Source of the DNA: Brasenia schreberi
Taxonomy: Eukaryota; Streptophyta; Magnoliopsida; Nymphaeales; Cabombaceae
Assembly: GCA_036023115.1 (NCBI GenBank)
Contig: JAYKKT010000089.1
Coordinates: 10,752,001-10,816,000, forward strand
Reading direction: 5' to 3'
Length of the DNA stretch: 64,000 bases
The first letter of the stretch is position 1, and every line of letters starts with the position of its first letter. The notes beneath the pieces were generated by a model that did not search any database, was not told the DNA's origin, and worked only from the letters and a program-made list of their open reading frames with translations. Both the position numbers and the translations under genes were made by a program. This document shows positions 49,417-61,600 of the stretch, one piece after another.

Positions 49417-51540
49417 ATGGGCCGTTGGAAATGGATCGTGCGTACCCCACTAGTGGACCCGGTCCAGCCAATTCCATCCCGTTGCGGTGGGACTTCCCGG
49501 TCTCATTTGCGCTTCACTCTACTCCACGCTCAGAGAGAGAGAGAACCACAATGTCGTCGTCATCGTCCCTCTCCTTCTCGTTTCTTCCCCGAATCTAAAT
49601 GCGACCGTCATCAAGGAAGCACCTTCAGAGGCGTTTCCCTCTTTACCCGCCGCAGAAAGCCGCTTTTTGCCGTCCATTCACTCCCAAACGCCGTCATCGT
49701 CGCCTCTTCCACCAAAAACCTAACCCGTCCACTTCGGGTCGCGGTGGTCGGAGGCGGCCCGGCTGGTGCATCGGCGGCCGAGGCGCTCGCATCTGGCGGG
49801 GTGGAAACCTACCTGCTGGAGCGCGCTCCAGGGAACGCGAAACCATGCGGGGGCGCGATTCCTTTGTGCATGATCGACGAGTTCTGTATCCCGCCGGAGA
49901 TCATCGACCGGAAGGTGACGCGCATGCGCATCATCTCCCCTTCCAACCTCACCGTCGACTTCGGCAAGACCCTTCTTCCCCACGAATTCATCGGCATGGT
50001 CCGCCGCGAGCGCCTCGACGACTTCCTCCGGCAAAGAGCCCAGTCAGCCGGCGCCTCGCTCGTCCACGGCCTCTTCCTCGACTTGGAGACTCCCAAGAAG
50101 GTCCACCATCCGTACCAACTTCATTACACCGCCTTCGACGGCGCCTCGCCGCGTGGCACGCCCTCGACGCTGGAGGTGGATGCCGTCATCGGCGCCGACG
50201 GTGCCAACAGCCGCGTTGCCAAGTCCATCTCAGCCGGAGACTACTCGTATGCCATCGCATTCCAGGTACGACTCCGGCGTCTCTACCTGTTGCACCTCCC
50301 TCATTTTCACTTTGTTCAGTAGATTCTCCGAGTTTTAGCTCTTTACTTAACTTGCCTCGCCTGATGATCAGTTTCTAGTATGCCTGAGTTGGGGTTTGAT
50401 CTTGTTGTGGAGCCCCATAATTCTTCGAGCTCTAAATGAATCAGATTTTATAGATATAGGAGGATAGTATTACCAATATGAACTGATCAAAATGAGGTTC
50501 GGCGTGGACCTTCAATTAAATCCATGAAAATGGTGAGTTCCATGTCTATACATCTTTGTTTGGAGTCGCTCCGGCGAGTTCAAGCACATGGTTCGTGATT
50601 GAATCTGGCTACCGGCTTTTCAAATCCCAACCTGACATCAACCAACACCGAGCTCCGGTAAGTAAGATTTGTTTGTTTTGAGCTTTGCTTGCTCGCTCGC
50701 ACAAAACAAGCTTCATGCTTGTGAGATCAGTTCATGACTTGAGGTAGCGGATTCAGAGTTGCACTCAGTTAGCAGCACAAGCAGCTTTTATTTGGTTAAC
50801 TAGTGCTCTGCTTTAATCCCCAGGAGTGGATGAAGCTACCGGAGGAGAAGATGTCATTCTACGAGGACCTGGCCGAGATGTACGTGGGCGACGACGTCTC
50901 GCCGGACTTCTACGGCTGGGTCTTCCCCAAATGCGACCATGTTGCAGTAGGCACTGGTACCATTATAGCCAAACCCCAGATCAAGAAGTTCCAGAGCGGC
51001 GTAAGGCAGAGGGTAGCCCCCAAGATTGAAGGAGGCAAAGTAATCAAGGTAGAGGCCCATCCCATCCCTGAGCACCCTCGGCCCCGGCGAGTGGTCGGCC
51101 GGGTAGCACTGGTCGGAGACGCAGCGGGCTATGTGACCAAGTGCTCAGGCGAGGGCATCTACTTCGCGGCGAAGTCGGGACGAATGTGCGGGCAGGCCAT
51201 AGTCAAGGGGTCTGAAAGTGGCCGGAAAATGATAGACGAAAAGGTGTTGAAGTCTCTCCATCTCAAAGAGTGGGACGACGCGTACTACCTTACATTCAAG
51301 TTCCTGGATGTATTGCAGAGATTCTTCTATAACAACAACGCGGAAAGAGAGGCGTTGGTTGAGCTTTGCGGGGATGAGTACGTTCAGAGAATGACATTCC
51401 AGAGCCATCTGTATAAAACAATGGCACCGGGCAACCCGGTGGAAATTTTGAAACTGGCGTTTAGAACGGTGGGGAGCTTGGTGAGGGCAAAGATCGTAGG
51501 GAGTGAGATCAAGAGATTGATGCAGACACAGGTGTTGTAA
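49417..51540 (+). CDS. CHLP: Geranylgeranyl diphosphate reductase, chloroplastic (CHLP type)
   Basis: Two exons, 49417-50265 and 50824-51540, join in phase with GT-AG ends. The enzyme is a plastid FAD-dependent NADPH reductase that saturates geranylgeranyl chains to phytyl for chlorophyll and tocopherol. Visible are the dinucleotide-binding motif VAVVGGGPAGASAAEAL (from about residue 108), KPCGGAIPLCM, EVDAVIGADGANSRVAKSI, YVGDDVSPDFYGWVFPKCDH, EAHPIPEHPRPRR, VALVGDAAGYVTKCSGEGIY and a C-terminal MTFQSHLYKTMAPGNP region. From 49417 it has 521 residues, longer than the usual 460-470. The ATG at 49551 gives a transit-peptide-like start, MSSSSSLSFSFLPRI, but in another frame that stops at once. 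The catalytic body is intact but clearly divergent, so it could be a paralogue of the main CHLP. Confidence 0.92.
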
Positions 51541-51723
51541 AGATTTAATGCCTTATTGCTGCGTTGCTAGTGCCATTTCAGACCCTTATTACGTATTAGT
51601 AAAGCTTAAAGCTTCATCTTCTCAATGATTTGGTTCCTGTATTGCTAGATTTTCTCAAGCATGTAGCCGATTCCATATATCATTCAAAAAGTTCATATAT
51701 CATTCAAAAAGTTTTACTTCTTG

Positions 51724-51724
<1 letters not shown>
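51541..51724. other. 3' untranslated region of the reductase gene
   Basis: Follows the TAA stop. It contains a direct repeat of TTCATATATCATTCAAAAAG at 51671-51710. No clear poly(A) signal was fixed. Confidence 0.5.

Positions 51725-51820
<96 letters not shown>
51725..51820. repeat. (AT)n(AG)n compound microsatellite
   Basis: About 32 AT units, then about 16 GA units, just 185 bases after the reductase stop codon. Confidence 0.95.
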
Positions 51821-51821
<1 letters not shown>

Positions 51822-52018
51822 GGAAAGACAAAGCAAAAGGCAAAATAATATCAAGTTCATTGAATCTACTTTGCACAAATAAGAACGATTGATATTGTTC
51901 TCTCTCTTTAGTATATATACACGTAAAACATCATTATCCACATCTTGCACAAACAACATATGCACCCAATGATCCATTGCTCTCGAACTTGTATATAAAG
52001 ATTCATTAAGCATTCCTT

Positions 52019-52127
52019 GCACATACATTACACATGTGCACGTTATATAGGAGTCGCCTTGCGCATACATTACACATGTGAGTCGCCTTGCGCATACATT
52101 ACACATGTGCACGTTATATAGGAGTCA
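52019..52127. repeat. Tandem repeat, three units
   Basis: Each unit holds GCATACATTACACATGTG (CACATACATT in the first). Units 1 and 3 add CACGTTATATAGGAGTC; unit 2 lacks that insert. Confidence 0.9.
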
Positions 52128-52452
52128 AACTCCCCACCAGGAGAAACAACACCAGAGCGCCGTGCCGTTGAGCTAATTCTCTCTGTGTAATCATTGAGGC
52201 TTTTAATTACGAATATATTGTGACTTGATCCCCATCTGCTTTGCATACATTTGCTTGTGGATTATTAAATGAACGCGATGAGATCAAAAGATTCGAACAA
52301 TTGATGAAAGTAATTTAATGGGGTCCTTTTAGAAAAAGGGAAATTATATTTTAATTCAGGGTTTGGTAGGGATAAGTCGGTCCCGCACAATGAAGCAAGG
52401 CATGGGTAGCACCTGAAGAGTCAGCAGCAAGCCAGTGCCAATGGCCCCTCCT

Positions 52453-52712
52453 TAGGGCCGGTGAATGAATGGCTTGCTTGGGTTCGGCTCGTTTTCTATA
52501 CGAGCTCGTTCTTTGTGCATGTTACAACAATAATACATGTTCGAGGAGCTTTCGTCGTATCGCAATTAGTCAAAATCAAACACCTTTGAACTCATTTTTT
52601 GAGCTGAACCATTCATGTTGAGCTCAATTAAGTTTGCCAATAAAACACGAGCGAGCTGGAAACGAACCAAGTCAAGCTTATCTACGAGATGGCCAGTTAG
52701 CTTGCTACCCCT
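52453..52712. mobile_element. Non-autonomous hAT-like element, about 260 bp
   Basis: Left end TAGGGCCGGTGAATGAATGG; right end CCAGTTAGCTTGCTACCCCT. The interior has GGTTCGGCTCG and CGAGCTGG-type words as at 48424-49373. Flanks are both CCCCTC-rich, so a target duplication is possible but not certain. Confidence 0.5.
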
Positions 52713-52949
52713 CTCCCACAAAATAAACGTAACATTGGGGTGGTCACATTCACCACATATCTAATATTAAATTGATAAAGACAGAAACTTTAGTTAGCCT
52801 TGGCAAAAGGCTAGGCTTTGTGGCGTGCAACGCTCTCCGATCCCTCTTACATTTGTTGTCGTCAGAAAGTAGCGATGCAATTTTAATGGGTGTCAACAAT
52901 TTCCCAATTTCATATTGTCGCTTGTGGTTGGCTTGAACCTGTCAAATGC

Positions 52950-52951
<2 letters not shown>

Positions 52952-53006
<55 letters not shown>
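52952..53006. repeat. (CT)27 microsatellite
   Basis: Uninterrupted CT run. Confidence 0.95.
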
Positions 53007-53009
<3 letters not shown>

Positions 53010-54465
53010 AGAAAAAGTATTTAGATTTACAACTATAGTAGTATAAAATGATCTTCTTCGGTTTTCTTATTCAAGAAACCCAGGGCACTCTTTTGGAGCC
53101 GGTTGCTTTTTTTTTAAAAAGGACAAGAACATAATTGGAAAACACCACGTATATGAGAGGAGTTATTGGATACGGTAGTTCTTACTTTTTAAGAGAATGA
53201 GTATAATTAGATATGGTAGTCATATTATTGATGTTGGCGTTTATGAGTCATGTTTAATTCTTACTTTTTAAGAGAATGAGTATAATAATATTATTTAAAT
53301 ATTTTTATATACTTTTAAAATTATTTAAATTAAATGCTACCGAAAGCTATAAATGAGCATATCAATAGTGGACAAGATTCAAATTTTTGTATTTAAGATC
53401 ATCATTAAATTACATTCCTTCTACCCAGGCGACCTGGCCCCTGATGTCAACACGCCACTCTGCCATGAACCGAGCAGGTTTTAGTGTGACAGGATGATAA
53501 ACGGAAATCAGGAATTCGAATGATATCAAATATTTGTGTTAGATATTATAGAATGTAGATGTAATATCTGCTATCTCATACATTATATAATGCACGGTTT
53601 TTATAGGTTTGATGTTGAGTATTTTATATGTTGTTATCACAGACCAGACCACCTCTGGCTTGCGATGGGGCTTGGTCGCAGGTTCACAGCCAGTTAGAGC
53701 TTGATTCCCTGCCCTGCTCTCCGCACCGGCCGATGTGGTCATAGGTCTTGGCCCCGACGGTCCTAGACTCGGAGTTTGCAATTAAAGGACTAATGAATCA
53801 TCAGTAAACTTATTAATTATCCCCTGTAAATTGATTAATTGTGATCATACTGTTCTTCAAACCGTCAAGTAATACCTCACCCAAAGGATCATGAACAAAC
53901 CATGTGATTTGGGGTGGGAGCGGGGTTGGACTCACTTCCCGAACCATGTAATCGGTTCCATGTTTCGGTCCTACAACTGTTTTTTTTTGTCCAACGGGGA
54001 GGCCGAACCCATATACACGGCCTAGGTGTCAAACTCATGGCCTTCAACTTGTGAGTTGACCGCTAGCCAAGTGAGTTATTGTTCGTTGTGGCCCTATAAC
54101 CTTTCCTTAAAACCGCTACCATACTCTTGATGTTTCATTGGATCTTGGATCTAGACTCTTAACAGTGATGACGATCAACTCGTAGTTAATGCAGTAAAAT
54201 GGATCGTTTTGTTTGTCAGTCGCTATTGAATTCAAACTTATGTTATATTAGCATTGAAGTTTAAAAGAAAAATATATGTCCTAATGTTTCTTTCCAACCT
54301 TTTTGAGACATTTCTGTTCGAAGCAGTCACTATCTAGTTTTGTGTGGCTTCTCACAAGAGTTCTATATAAGAAAGGAGGATTAGGCTTTCGACAACCACC
54401 ATAAAACTTTATCAGATTTATCTATCATGTATTCCAGACATTATAAGCATTGTATTATATGTGAC
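53007..54465. other. Intergenic, no gene seen
   Basis: A repeated phrase TTCTTACTTTTTAAGAGAATGA occurs near 53180 and 53258. A GC-richer patch at 53640-53770 has no recognised coding content; it may be a fragment of an LTR. Confidence 0.45.
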
Positions 54466-54628
54466 AAGAAGATATTATTAAAGTAAAAAAGTAAATATTA
54501 TAGAGCAACAACAACTAGACTTGTTATGTTTTATGGCTCTAAGTGTTGGGCAATTAAACATCAACATGTACAAAAGATATTCACGACTGAACTCATGTTG
54601 AGATAGATGAGTGGTCATACAAGAAAAG

Positions 54629-54724
<96 letters not shown>

Positions 54725-54960
54725 GGAGTGACCCTAATAGATGATAAAATGAGGGTAAATCGTTTAGTACAAAAAACTAGACTTGTGAAAATATTAAAGA
54801 GAAAGACAAAAAAAAGTGTCGAAAGGAAATAATAATGAATGATCTAGCTTATTTTAAGTTAACTATTAGCATAGTATATGATTAGGCTCTATAGAAATAA
54901 AGAATCCATGTAGTGACATTATCTAGTATAAGATAATTCGTTGTTGTTATATGTATATAT
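54466..54960 (+). mobile_element. RTE-type LINE 3' remnant split by an AT tract
   Basis: Same order of words as at 43830-44295: TGTGACAAGAAGATATTATTAAAG, TTATGTTTTATGG, TCAACATGTACAAAAGATAT, ATGAGTGGTCATACAAGAAAAG, then after the AT tract AATTAGGAGTGACCC, GATGATAAAATGAG and AAAGAATCCATGTAG. Heavily mutated. Confidence 0.8.
54632..54721. repeat. (AT)45 microsatellite inside a LINE remnant
   Basis: It replaces the stretch of LINE sequence that relatives have between AAAGA and ATTAGGA, so it expanded within the element. Confidence 0.93.
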
Positions 54961-55027
54961 ATAGGAAAACAAGATTCAAAGACTAATGTAGTATGTGGAA
55001 AAAGGATTATTTGTTGTTATTTCTTTT

Positions 55028-55035
55028 ATATATAT

Positions 55036-55102
<67 letters not shown>
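55028..55102. repeat. (TA)n(GA)n compound microsatellite
   Basis: About 27 TA units with one GA interruption near 55037, then about 10 GA units. Confidence 0.93.
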
Positions 55103-55104
<2 letters not shown>

Positions 55105-55399
55105 CAATATCTTGTCCACCTAATGCTTTTTGATGACATAAGTATAATTTTAAAAAATAATTAATTAAAAAAATGAAGAATAATGTTATTTAATAAAGAG
55201 AGAGAGCCAGGGAGAAAGAGTCTCCAATATGTAAACCATGCTAGATCTTTCATTGGTCACAAATGGTTTTCATCAAACAATCAAGCTTGGTTTCCATTAG
55301 TTTATGCAAATTGGTTTGCATGTGCATGTGTGCATTTATATGTGTACTATGAAATTATGATAAATAATTATTGAACGTAGATTGAGACAAGTATCGAGT

Positions 55400-56520
55400 A
55401 CCATATATAACCAATTTGGATTCATCCCAAAGAGATCTATTATTAAAGTTATTCATCTATTGAGGCGTCTTATGAAACATTTTAGAGGAAAAAAGTACAT
55501 TGGTATTTATTGATTTTTAAAAAGCTTACAATAGAGTATCAAGATATATTTTATGGAAAACCTTAGAAAAGAGATGTGTCATATTGTCGTATATCAATAT
55601 TGTAAGAGATATAGAGACATGTGTGATGATATACAAACATGTGAGGACTTATGAAGTAATGACAATTTTTTTTTGAAGTTAATATTAGATTACATTAAGG
55701 ATCAACTTAAGTTCATATTTATTTACTATAGTTATTAATGAGTTAACAAAGCATAATCAATATTAAGTATATTGGTGTATGTTATTTGTAAATCATATTA
55801 TATTAGTAGATTAGTTTAAGGAAATAGTTAATAGAAAGTTGAAACTATTTAGAAAAATATTAGAAAATAAAAACTTCTAACTTAGTAAAATGACAAAATA
55901 TATGAAATGTATGTTTGATCATTTGGTAAATTCATATAATATGGAAAATAAGATTGGTGAACATTGCATTCCTCATAAAAAGTTTTAAGTATCTAAAGGT
56001 TAGTTTTCTATAGCGATGAGAAGATTGATGAATATGTTATGTATAGAATTAACGCGGGTTGGTTAAAATGGAGAGATGTATATATATTTTATGTAACAAG
56101 AAAACATTATTAAAGTTTAAAGGTAAATATTGTAGAATAACAATTGGATATGTATATTATATGGTTCTAATTATTGGTTGTTAATCATCCATATGTACAA
56201 AAGATATCGGTAGTAGAAATAAATATATTGAGATGAATATATCGTTGCACAAGAAACTCCATATTCATGATGAGGTTATGAGAAACAAATTGTGAGTCAC
56301 ATATTGATGATAAAATGAGGATAGATCATTTAAAGTGGTTTAGATGTATGAAAAGGAAACCACAAGAAAATCCAGTAAAAAAGCGTAAGAAACTAGATTG
56401 TGAAAAAGTTAAAGGAAGGAGAGAAAGACAACAAAATTATTGGAAGGAAGCAATAAAGAATGAGCTAGCTTTTGTCTAGTTAAATGTTAGCGTGACATTA
56501 TTGAGTTCTATAGGAAAATA
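55400..56520 (+). mobile_element. RTE-type LINE remnant, longest copy
   Basis: Includes the reverse-transcriptase region (NQFGFIPKRS, then VIHLLRRLMKHFRGKK) and continues to the C-terminal region near 56320-56480 (AGATGTATGAAAAGG, GATTGTGAAAAAGTTAAAGG, GGAAGGAAGCAATAAAGAATG). Many stops and frameshifts. It starts within the RT domain, so it is 5'-truncated. Confidence 0.85.
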
Positions 56521-57026
56521 AGTTATATTTTACATAAAATACAAAATAAGTTTATGGCATTTTATATTATTAAATTAAAATTTAATATAACTATAAAAAT
56601 ATATATACATATACGCATCTAACATACTTATAAATATATAAAATATTATAAATAAACACTAAAATGTGTATATATGCTTCGGGGTGGGTCTACCGAAAAA
56701 ACCGCGCCCGCCCCACTGTATGGCGGATCAGATCGCGTATCAACGGAACGGATCCAAATTACTATCCGTCTTGGGGATATAGGCAGGGTTGACCTGGATC
56801 AAGATCCAGAATTGTAATATCGATGTGGTGCTGATGTAGGATCCAGACCCGGTAACAATTCGTAGACGTGGGCCGAATATGGGAAACGGGCGGGTTATGA
56901 GCGTCGGAGGCATCCGGCGCCCAAGAGAGCGGGTAACGGCGACTTGCTGCGCCGCTTCTAGACGACCATAGCGCGAAGCGCTCCGACGAATCGAGCGCGC
57001 GCTATTTTCCTGATTCCGGCGTCCCG
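56521..57026. promoter_or_regulatory. Upstream region and leader of VPS36
   Basis: AT-rich to about 56680, then GC-rich from 56690 to the start codon, as expected for a promoter-proximal region. A hAT-like word cluster (GGGGTGGGTCTACCG) starts near 56682. No core element could be fixed. Confidence 0.4.
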
Positions 57027-58643
57027 ATGGACGGGAGAAGGGCGGAGCCGTTGGCAGCTGTGGCGTTGACGAGCAGCGGCCGTCCAATCCTGCAACCCAG
57101 CGAGGTCGAGTGCTCGACGCTCGATTCCGTCGACATTGAGTCGGAAGAGATCCCCAATTTTCCGACGCTCCGCTCCGGCGTTCTCATCCTCACTACCCTA
57201 ATGTTCCTGTGGATCTCTGAGAGCCCTCCGACGGGCTCAGCGATCCCTCTCTCCACCGTCGTTTATGTTTTCCCGCCGAAGAAATCGATCAAGAAGATGT
57301 TTCGAAGTCCTAGACTTGGGATCCAGGTGACACTTTCAGGAGACTGGAGGATCGAAGAGAATGGAAGAAGATCGGCCGTAGTATTTCTGGTTATGAGGGG
57401 TAAGATGGACCCCGATGCGTTCGTCGCCCGATTATGGGAGGTTTTGCGGTCTAGAATATGGCAGACTGAAGGAAGCAAGAGCGATAGTGAAGATTCTGGA
57501 TCGTTCGGTAGGGCATCGGTTGGTTCAAGCGAGGGCTCGGTTGGAAGCCGGGCGCCGGTGGTTGGGGTCTCAGGAATCCTCAGGAAGGAGCAGGAGAAAT
57601 GGGAGAGTACGGACAGAAGTTTGCAGGAAGCGTTTCAGGATTTGAATGCGCTCATGGTACTAGTTTCTCTTTTTTCTTCAATGATGTTTTCAGCCGTTTT
57701 TCAGCATCGATAAAGGTTATCTGAAACTTGGTTGTTTTCTTGTGTATCAATGTTTGCTGATTGTTGCATGACTTTTTACTGTATAGTTTTTTTTGAACTG
57801 TAGATTAGGAATGCTTGAATCGATAAAATCCCGATTCCTTCATCTTTTGTTCTTGCATGAAACCATCACTTACACAAGGTTATTCTGTGATATCGCGGGC
57901 TTTGTCAATATTGGTTGGCTGAGTGACGTACAATACAACAATTGCTACTATTAGTTTCAGTACCTTCTGCAAGCGTGTAAATTTATTTTCTTATGCAAAT
58001 CCTTATATTAGACTGATTTCGTGTGGAACTGAGTAAATGCTTATTGATTTGCAATATACGAATGATATTGTTTCACAAAAGTTAAAGCATTGTTGTTGGT
58101 TGGTCGATGCTATTCTGAAGAACTTAGATTTTATGGAGATCGAATTAACTCCATTTGCTGGCATATGCAACTTTTTTGGGGCAGATAATGCTTGCTAATA
58201 TCAGACTGCATGTTATGATAATCCTAACCTACTATATCTTTTACTATTTGCAAATGCCATTGAGAGGTTGTGCTTGAATTAAAATTGATGGCGGTAAAGC
58301 TTGTCGCAAGTTCCTGTTTGATTGTCTTTCATGTGATTATTTTTATTACTGGGAGTTGTGTACATTTGTCTGTCTTAACTGTAAGCTGTTTGCATGAAGA
58401 GTAACGCCAAGGAGATGGTCATGCTGGCAGAGAAGATGAGAGTCAAGCTTTTAGCAGGGACATCTGCTAATGCCAGTTCAGCAAATGAAGAAGAAATTGG
58501 ATCGAATCAGGACATACAGGATTGGCTTCTGAGTGTTGGAATTGTATCACCTGTTACAAAGGAAACAGCTGGTGCTTTGTATCATCAACAACTATCCCGT
58601 CAGGTTCTCTCTCTGTGTGTGTGTATGCATATAGATATATATA

Positions 58644-58678
<35 letters not shown>

Positions 58679-61600
58679 GCATGTATGTGTGTGTGTTCTA
58701 GCTGAGATCTTGTGTTTAAGTCAGAAGTAGCGTTCTTGTCTTCTATTCTTGTAGAATGTGGTTTTCTGGAACCCTGAATCTTGTTGCTGCTTATCGTTCT
58801 ATCTGATTGGTTATGGTAAAGTTAATATGTGAGTTTTCTGCAGCACCTTCCTTATATGAGTTTCTTTGGGTATGGTTAAAATTCAAAATACCGAATATGA
58901 CTTCAACTATGCAAAGAGTAGAAAGTGCTTGAACATGGAACTAGGAATATGATGGCCACCAACCTAATAGTCTGATGCAGGAGAGACTAAAGGTTAATAA
59001 ACCACTATGTGCTTTGTATATAAGCTTGAAAACATAATATAATAACCTGTCAAATGGTCTAGGACAAATTTGGAAAACGTTGATTGCTTGTTGCTTTTAT
59101 CAAGAAAAAGAGAAGTGTCAAAAGCTCAATGATCGAATGGTGAAGTGTTTAGAATCTTTAGATTCCTTAAATGTTGAAAAACCTCAATTTTGGCAAGTTA
59201 CACGTGGAGAATAAAACTGTGGTTAGAGTATTTTTCCAAAATTCGATATTTAAATAGGGTTTCTCAACTTGAACCTTTTTTCAGTTCTGGTAGATGCAAA
59301 TTGGCTGCAAACTTTTTGTCGCCCTTGTCGGAGGATTTGGGATCTTGATAATGACTTTGGTCTTACTAGAATTCTTACACAGACGTCTTTCTTTATTTTT
59401 TGAAATTAAAACTTCATGTTTTATTTATCATTGTTGTACTTGAATATGCAATAAAGATTTTTGACAAGGTATGAGTGAGTTAGGGTAAAAGGATCTGAAA
59501 CCGTTTGAGTTTCTAATTATAGTTTTTACCTCCACGTGACTGAGTTGCACATGCATGTGTGAGCCATGTTTTGCTCTCACAAAGCAATTGCATAGAAAAT
59601 ACAGAGTAATATCATATTCATTAAGTCCCATGGAAAACCAAGCCCGACATGTCCAAATAGGAGAATCAAAACTCAATTGTGAACTATTTAACGGATTAAG
59701 TGAAAAAATGGCCGCTGTTCAAAAGGATAAAACAGGAAGAGTAGAATAGAAAATGAAACTTAAAGTGGACAAAATGAGTATCACAATGGGCAGGATTTTG
59801 ATGTTCCTGGAAGGAAATTCATATCTAGGTCATTCCAACCTGATTAATTTGTGCAACATATAGGTATCTTCATCATTATAAATGAAAGAGTTGAAGTTTT
59901 GAGCTTGTCATCTTCGAACAAAATCAGGAAGAAAAGAACTGTACTCTTTTCCTTTGCACAGGTAAAAGTGAAACACTTGGTGTCTTCCAATCGTCTTTTG
60001 TTGATTTAAGCTTGAATGGGAGACACAACAGGGAGATCAATGTTCTGGAAATGTATCATTTAACTACAGACCATTTCTGATATGTTCTTGGAGTAGAAGG
60101 TTGGTTAGACATTCATCAAACTAGCCCTTTTATCCATGTATGTAGCTGAAATGATTTTGTCATTTAGTTGCTTTGGTTGATCCTTAGCAAAATTTTCTTG
60201 ATCCCTTATCACCCCTGAAGGCTATGCTTGTCTTTTTAAAAAATGTCAGACTTAAAAATTTGATTCAGGATCTTATCATAGATTCTTTATTTCTCTGACC
60301 CTTAGTTGGCAGATTTTATAAAAGTTCCTCTAGAGAAGTCAGGAGGAATGATTGCATTGATAGACGTGTATTGTCTCTTCAATCGAGCTAGAGGGACAGG
60401 TATGTGTTTACTGCAGCTGGGTTTTCTTGGGTATTACTTTTCTTTCCTAATTGGATTTTTCGTAGAGTTGATATCTCCAGAAGATATGTTACAAGCCTGT
60501 GCTATCTGGGAGAAATATGATGTGTATGCACAACAGAAACTTCACTTGTGTTCAGATTTCAAAGCAGCCATTTAGTCAACTGGTTCACGAAGAAAATGAA
60601 AATTGGACAGGATTTCATGTTTAGGTTCTCTTTGTACTCATATTTCCTAAAAGCACTAGGGTTTGACTGCTATGCCTCCTGTCATTTCCTTGATGCAGCC
60701 CTGTAATGCTCAGAAAGTTTGACAGCGGAGTCAAGGTCATACAGAACAAGACACACAGTGATGAGGAGGTATTACTGGGATTACTTTTTAGTATGGTCAA
60801 AGTTAAATAAACATCTTTTTTGGCTTGGATCTCTCGTTAACTTCTTACTTTGGATAAACTATTAGACATTTTATCCTTTCTCTTCAATACAGGATGCTGC
60901 CTTTGACTTATTCAATTTGATTACTTCTGGCTTAACCTTCATTGCTGTCAGGTCTTGATGTGTATATACAATATATGCATATATATATATATACACACAC
61001 ACACATATAGTGGTAGTGCTAAACATGCATAAAAATGCTTAAACATTTCTGCCTTCCGATCTTTGAGATGAACTGTGGAGATTTGAATTAAAAGTACCAT
61101 TTTTATTTTTGAAATTTGCATAAATGCAAAGTAATTCAAATCCCCACAGTTGGTCTCAAAGATCAACTGTAGAGATGTTTAAGCACTTTTATGCACCTAA
61201 GACATTATGCATTTAGCACCACTACCTCTATATACATTTGTATATATGTATATGTGTGTATGCATGTTTCCCCATTCTTTCCCCTAATACCTGTGGTTTC
61301 TTAGGTCTTTTCTCTTTCTAGTTTTTCTGACTCTTACATCCAAGTTAGGTTCTTGTTCGAATTCGATCCCTTGTGGTGGAACCCGAAACACTGTGGTTGG
61401 GAATAAGTGCAAGTGATGCTGCAAGGACATTAGGCATCGCACCTGCTTTAGCACAGGAGCATCTTCTTGCAGCTGAAGACCTAGGTGTGTGGGCTTAACC
61501 TTCGTTCTGCTAGCTTTTCTTTCTTTTGGAAAAATTTCAGACATGCTGTTATAAATTTATTTATACCAGTTTCTTTTATGAAGGTATCCTGTGTCGAGAT

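Noticed and set aside
49599..50378. 259-codon alternative frame overlapping reductase exon 1
   Set aside because: Arg/Pro/His-rich shadow frame caused by high GC; the FAD-binding motif is in the other frame.
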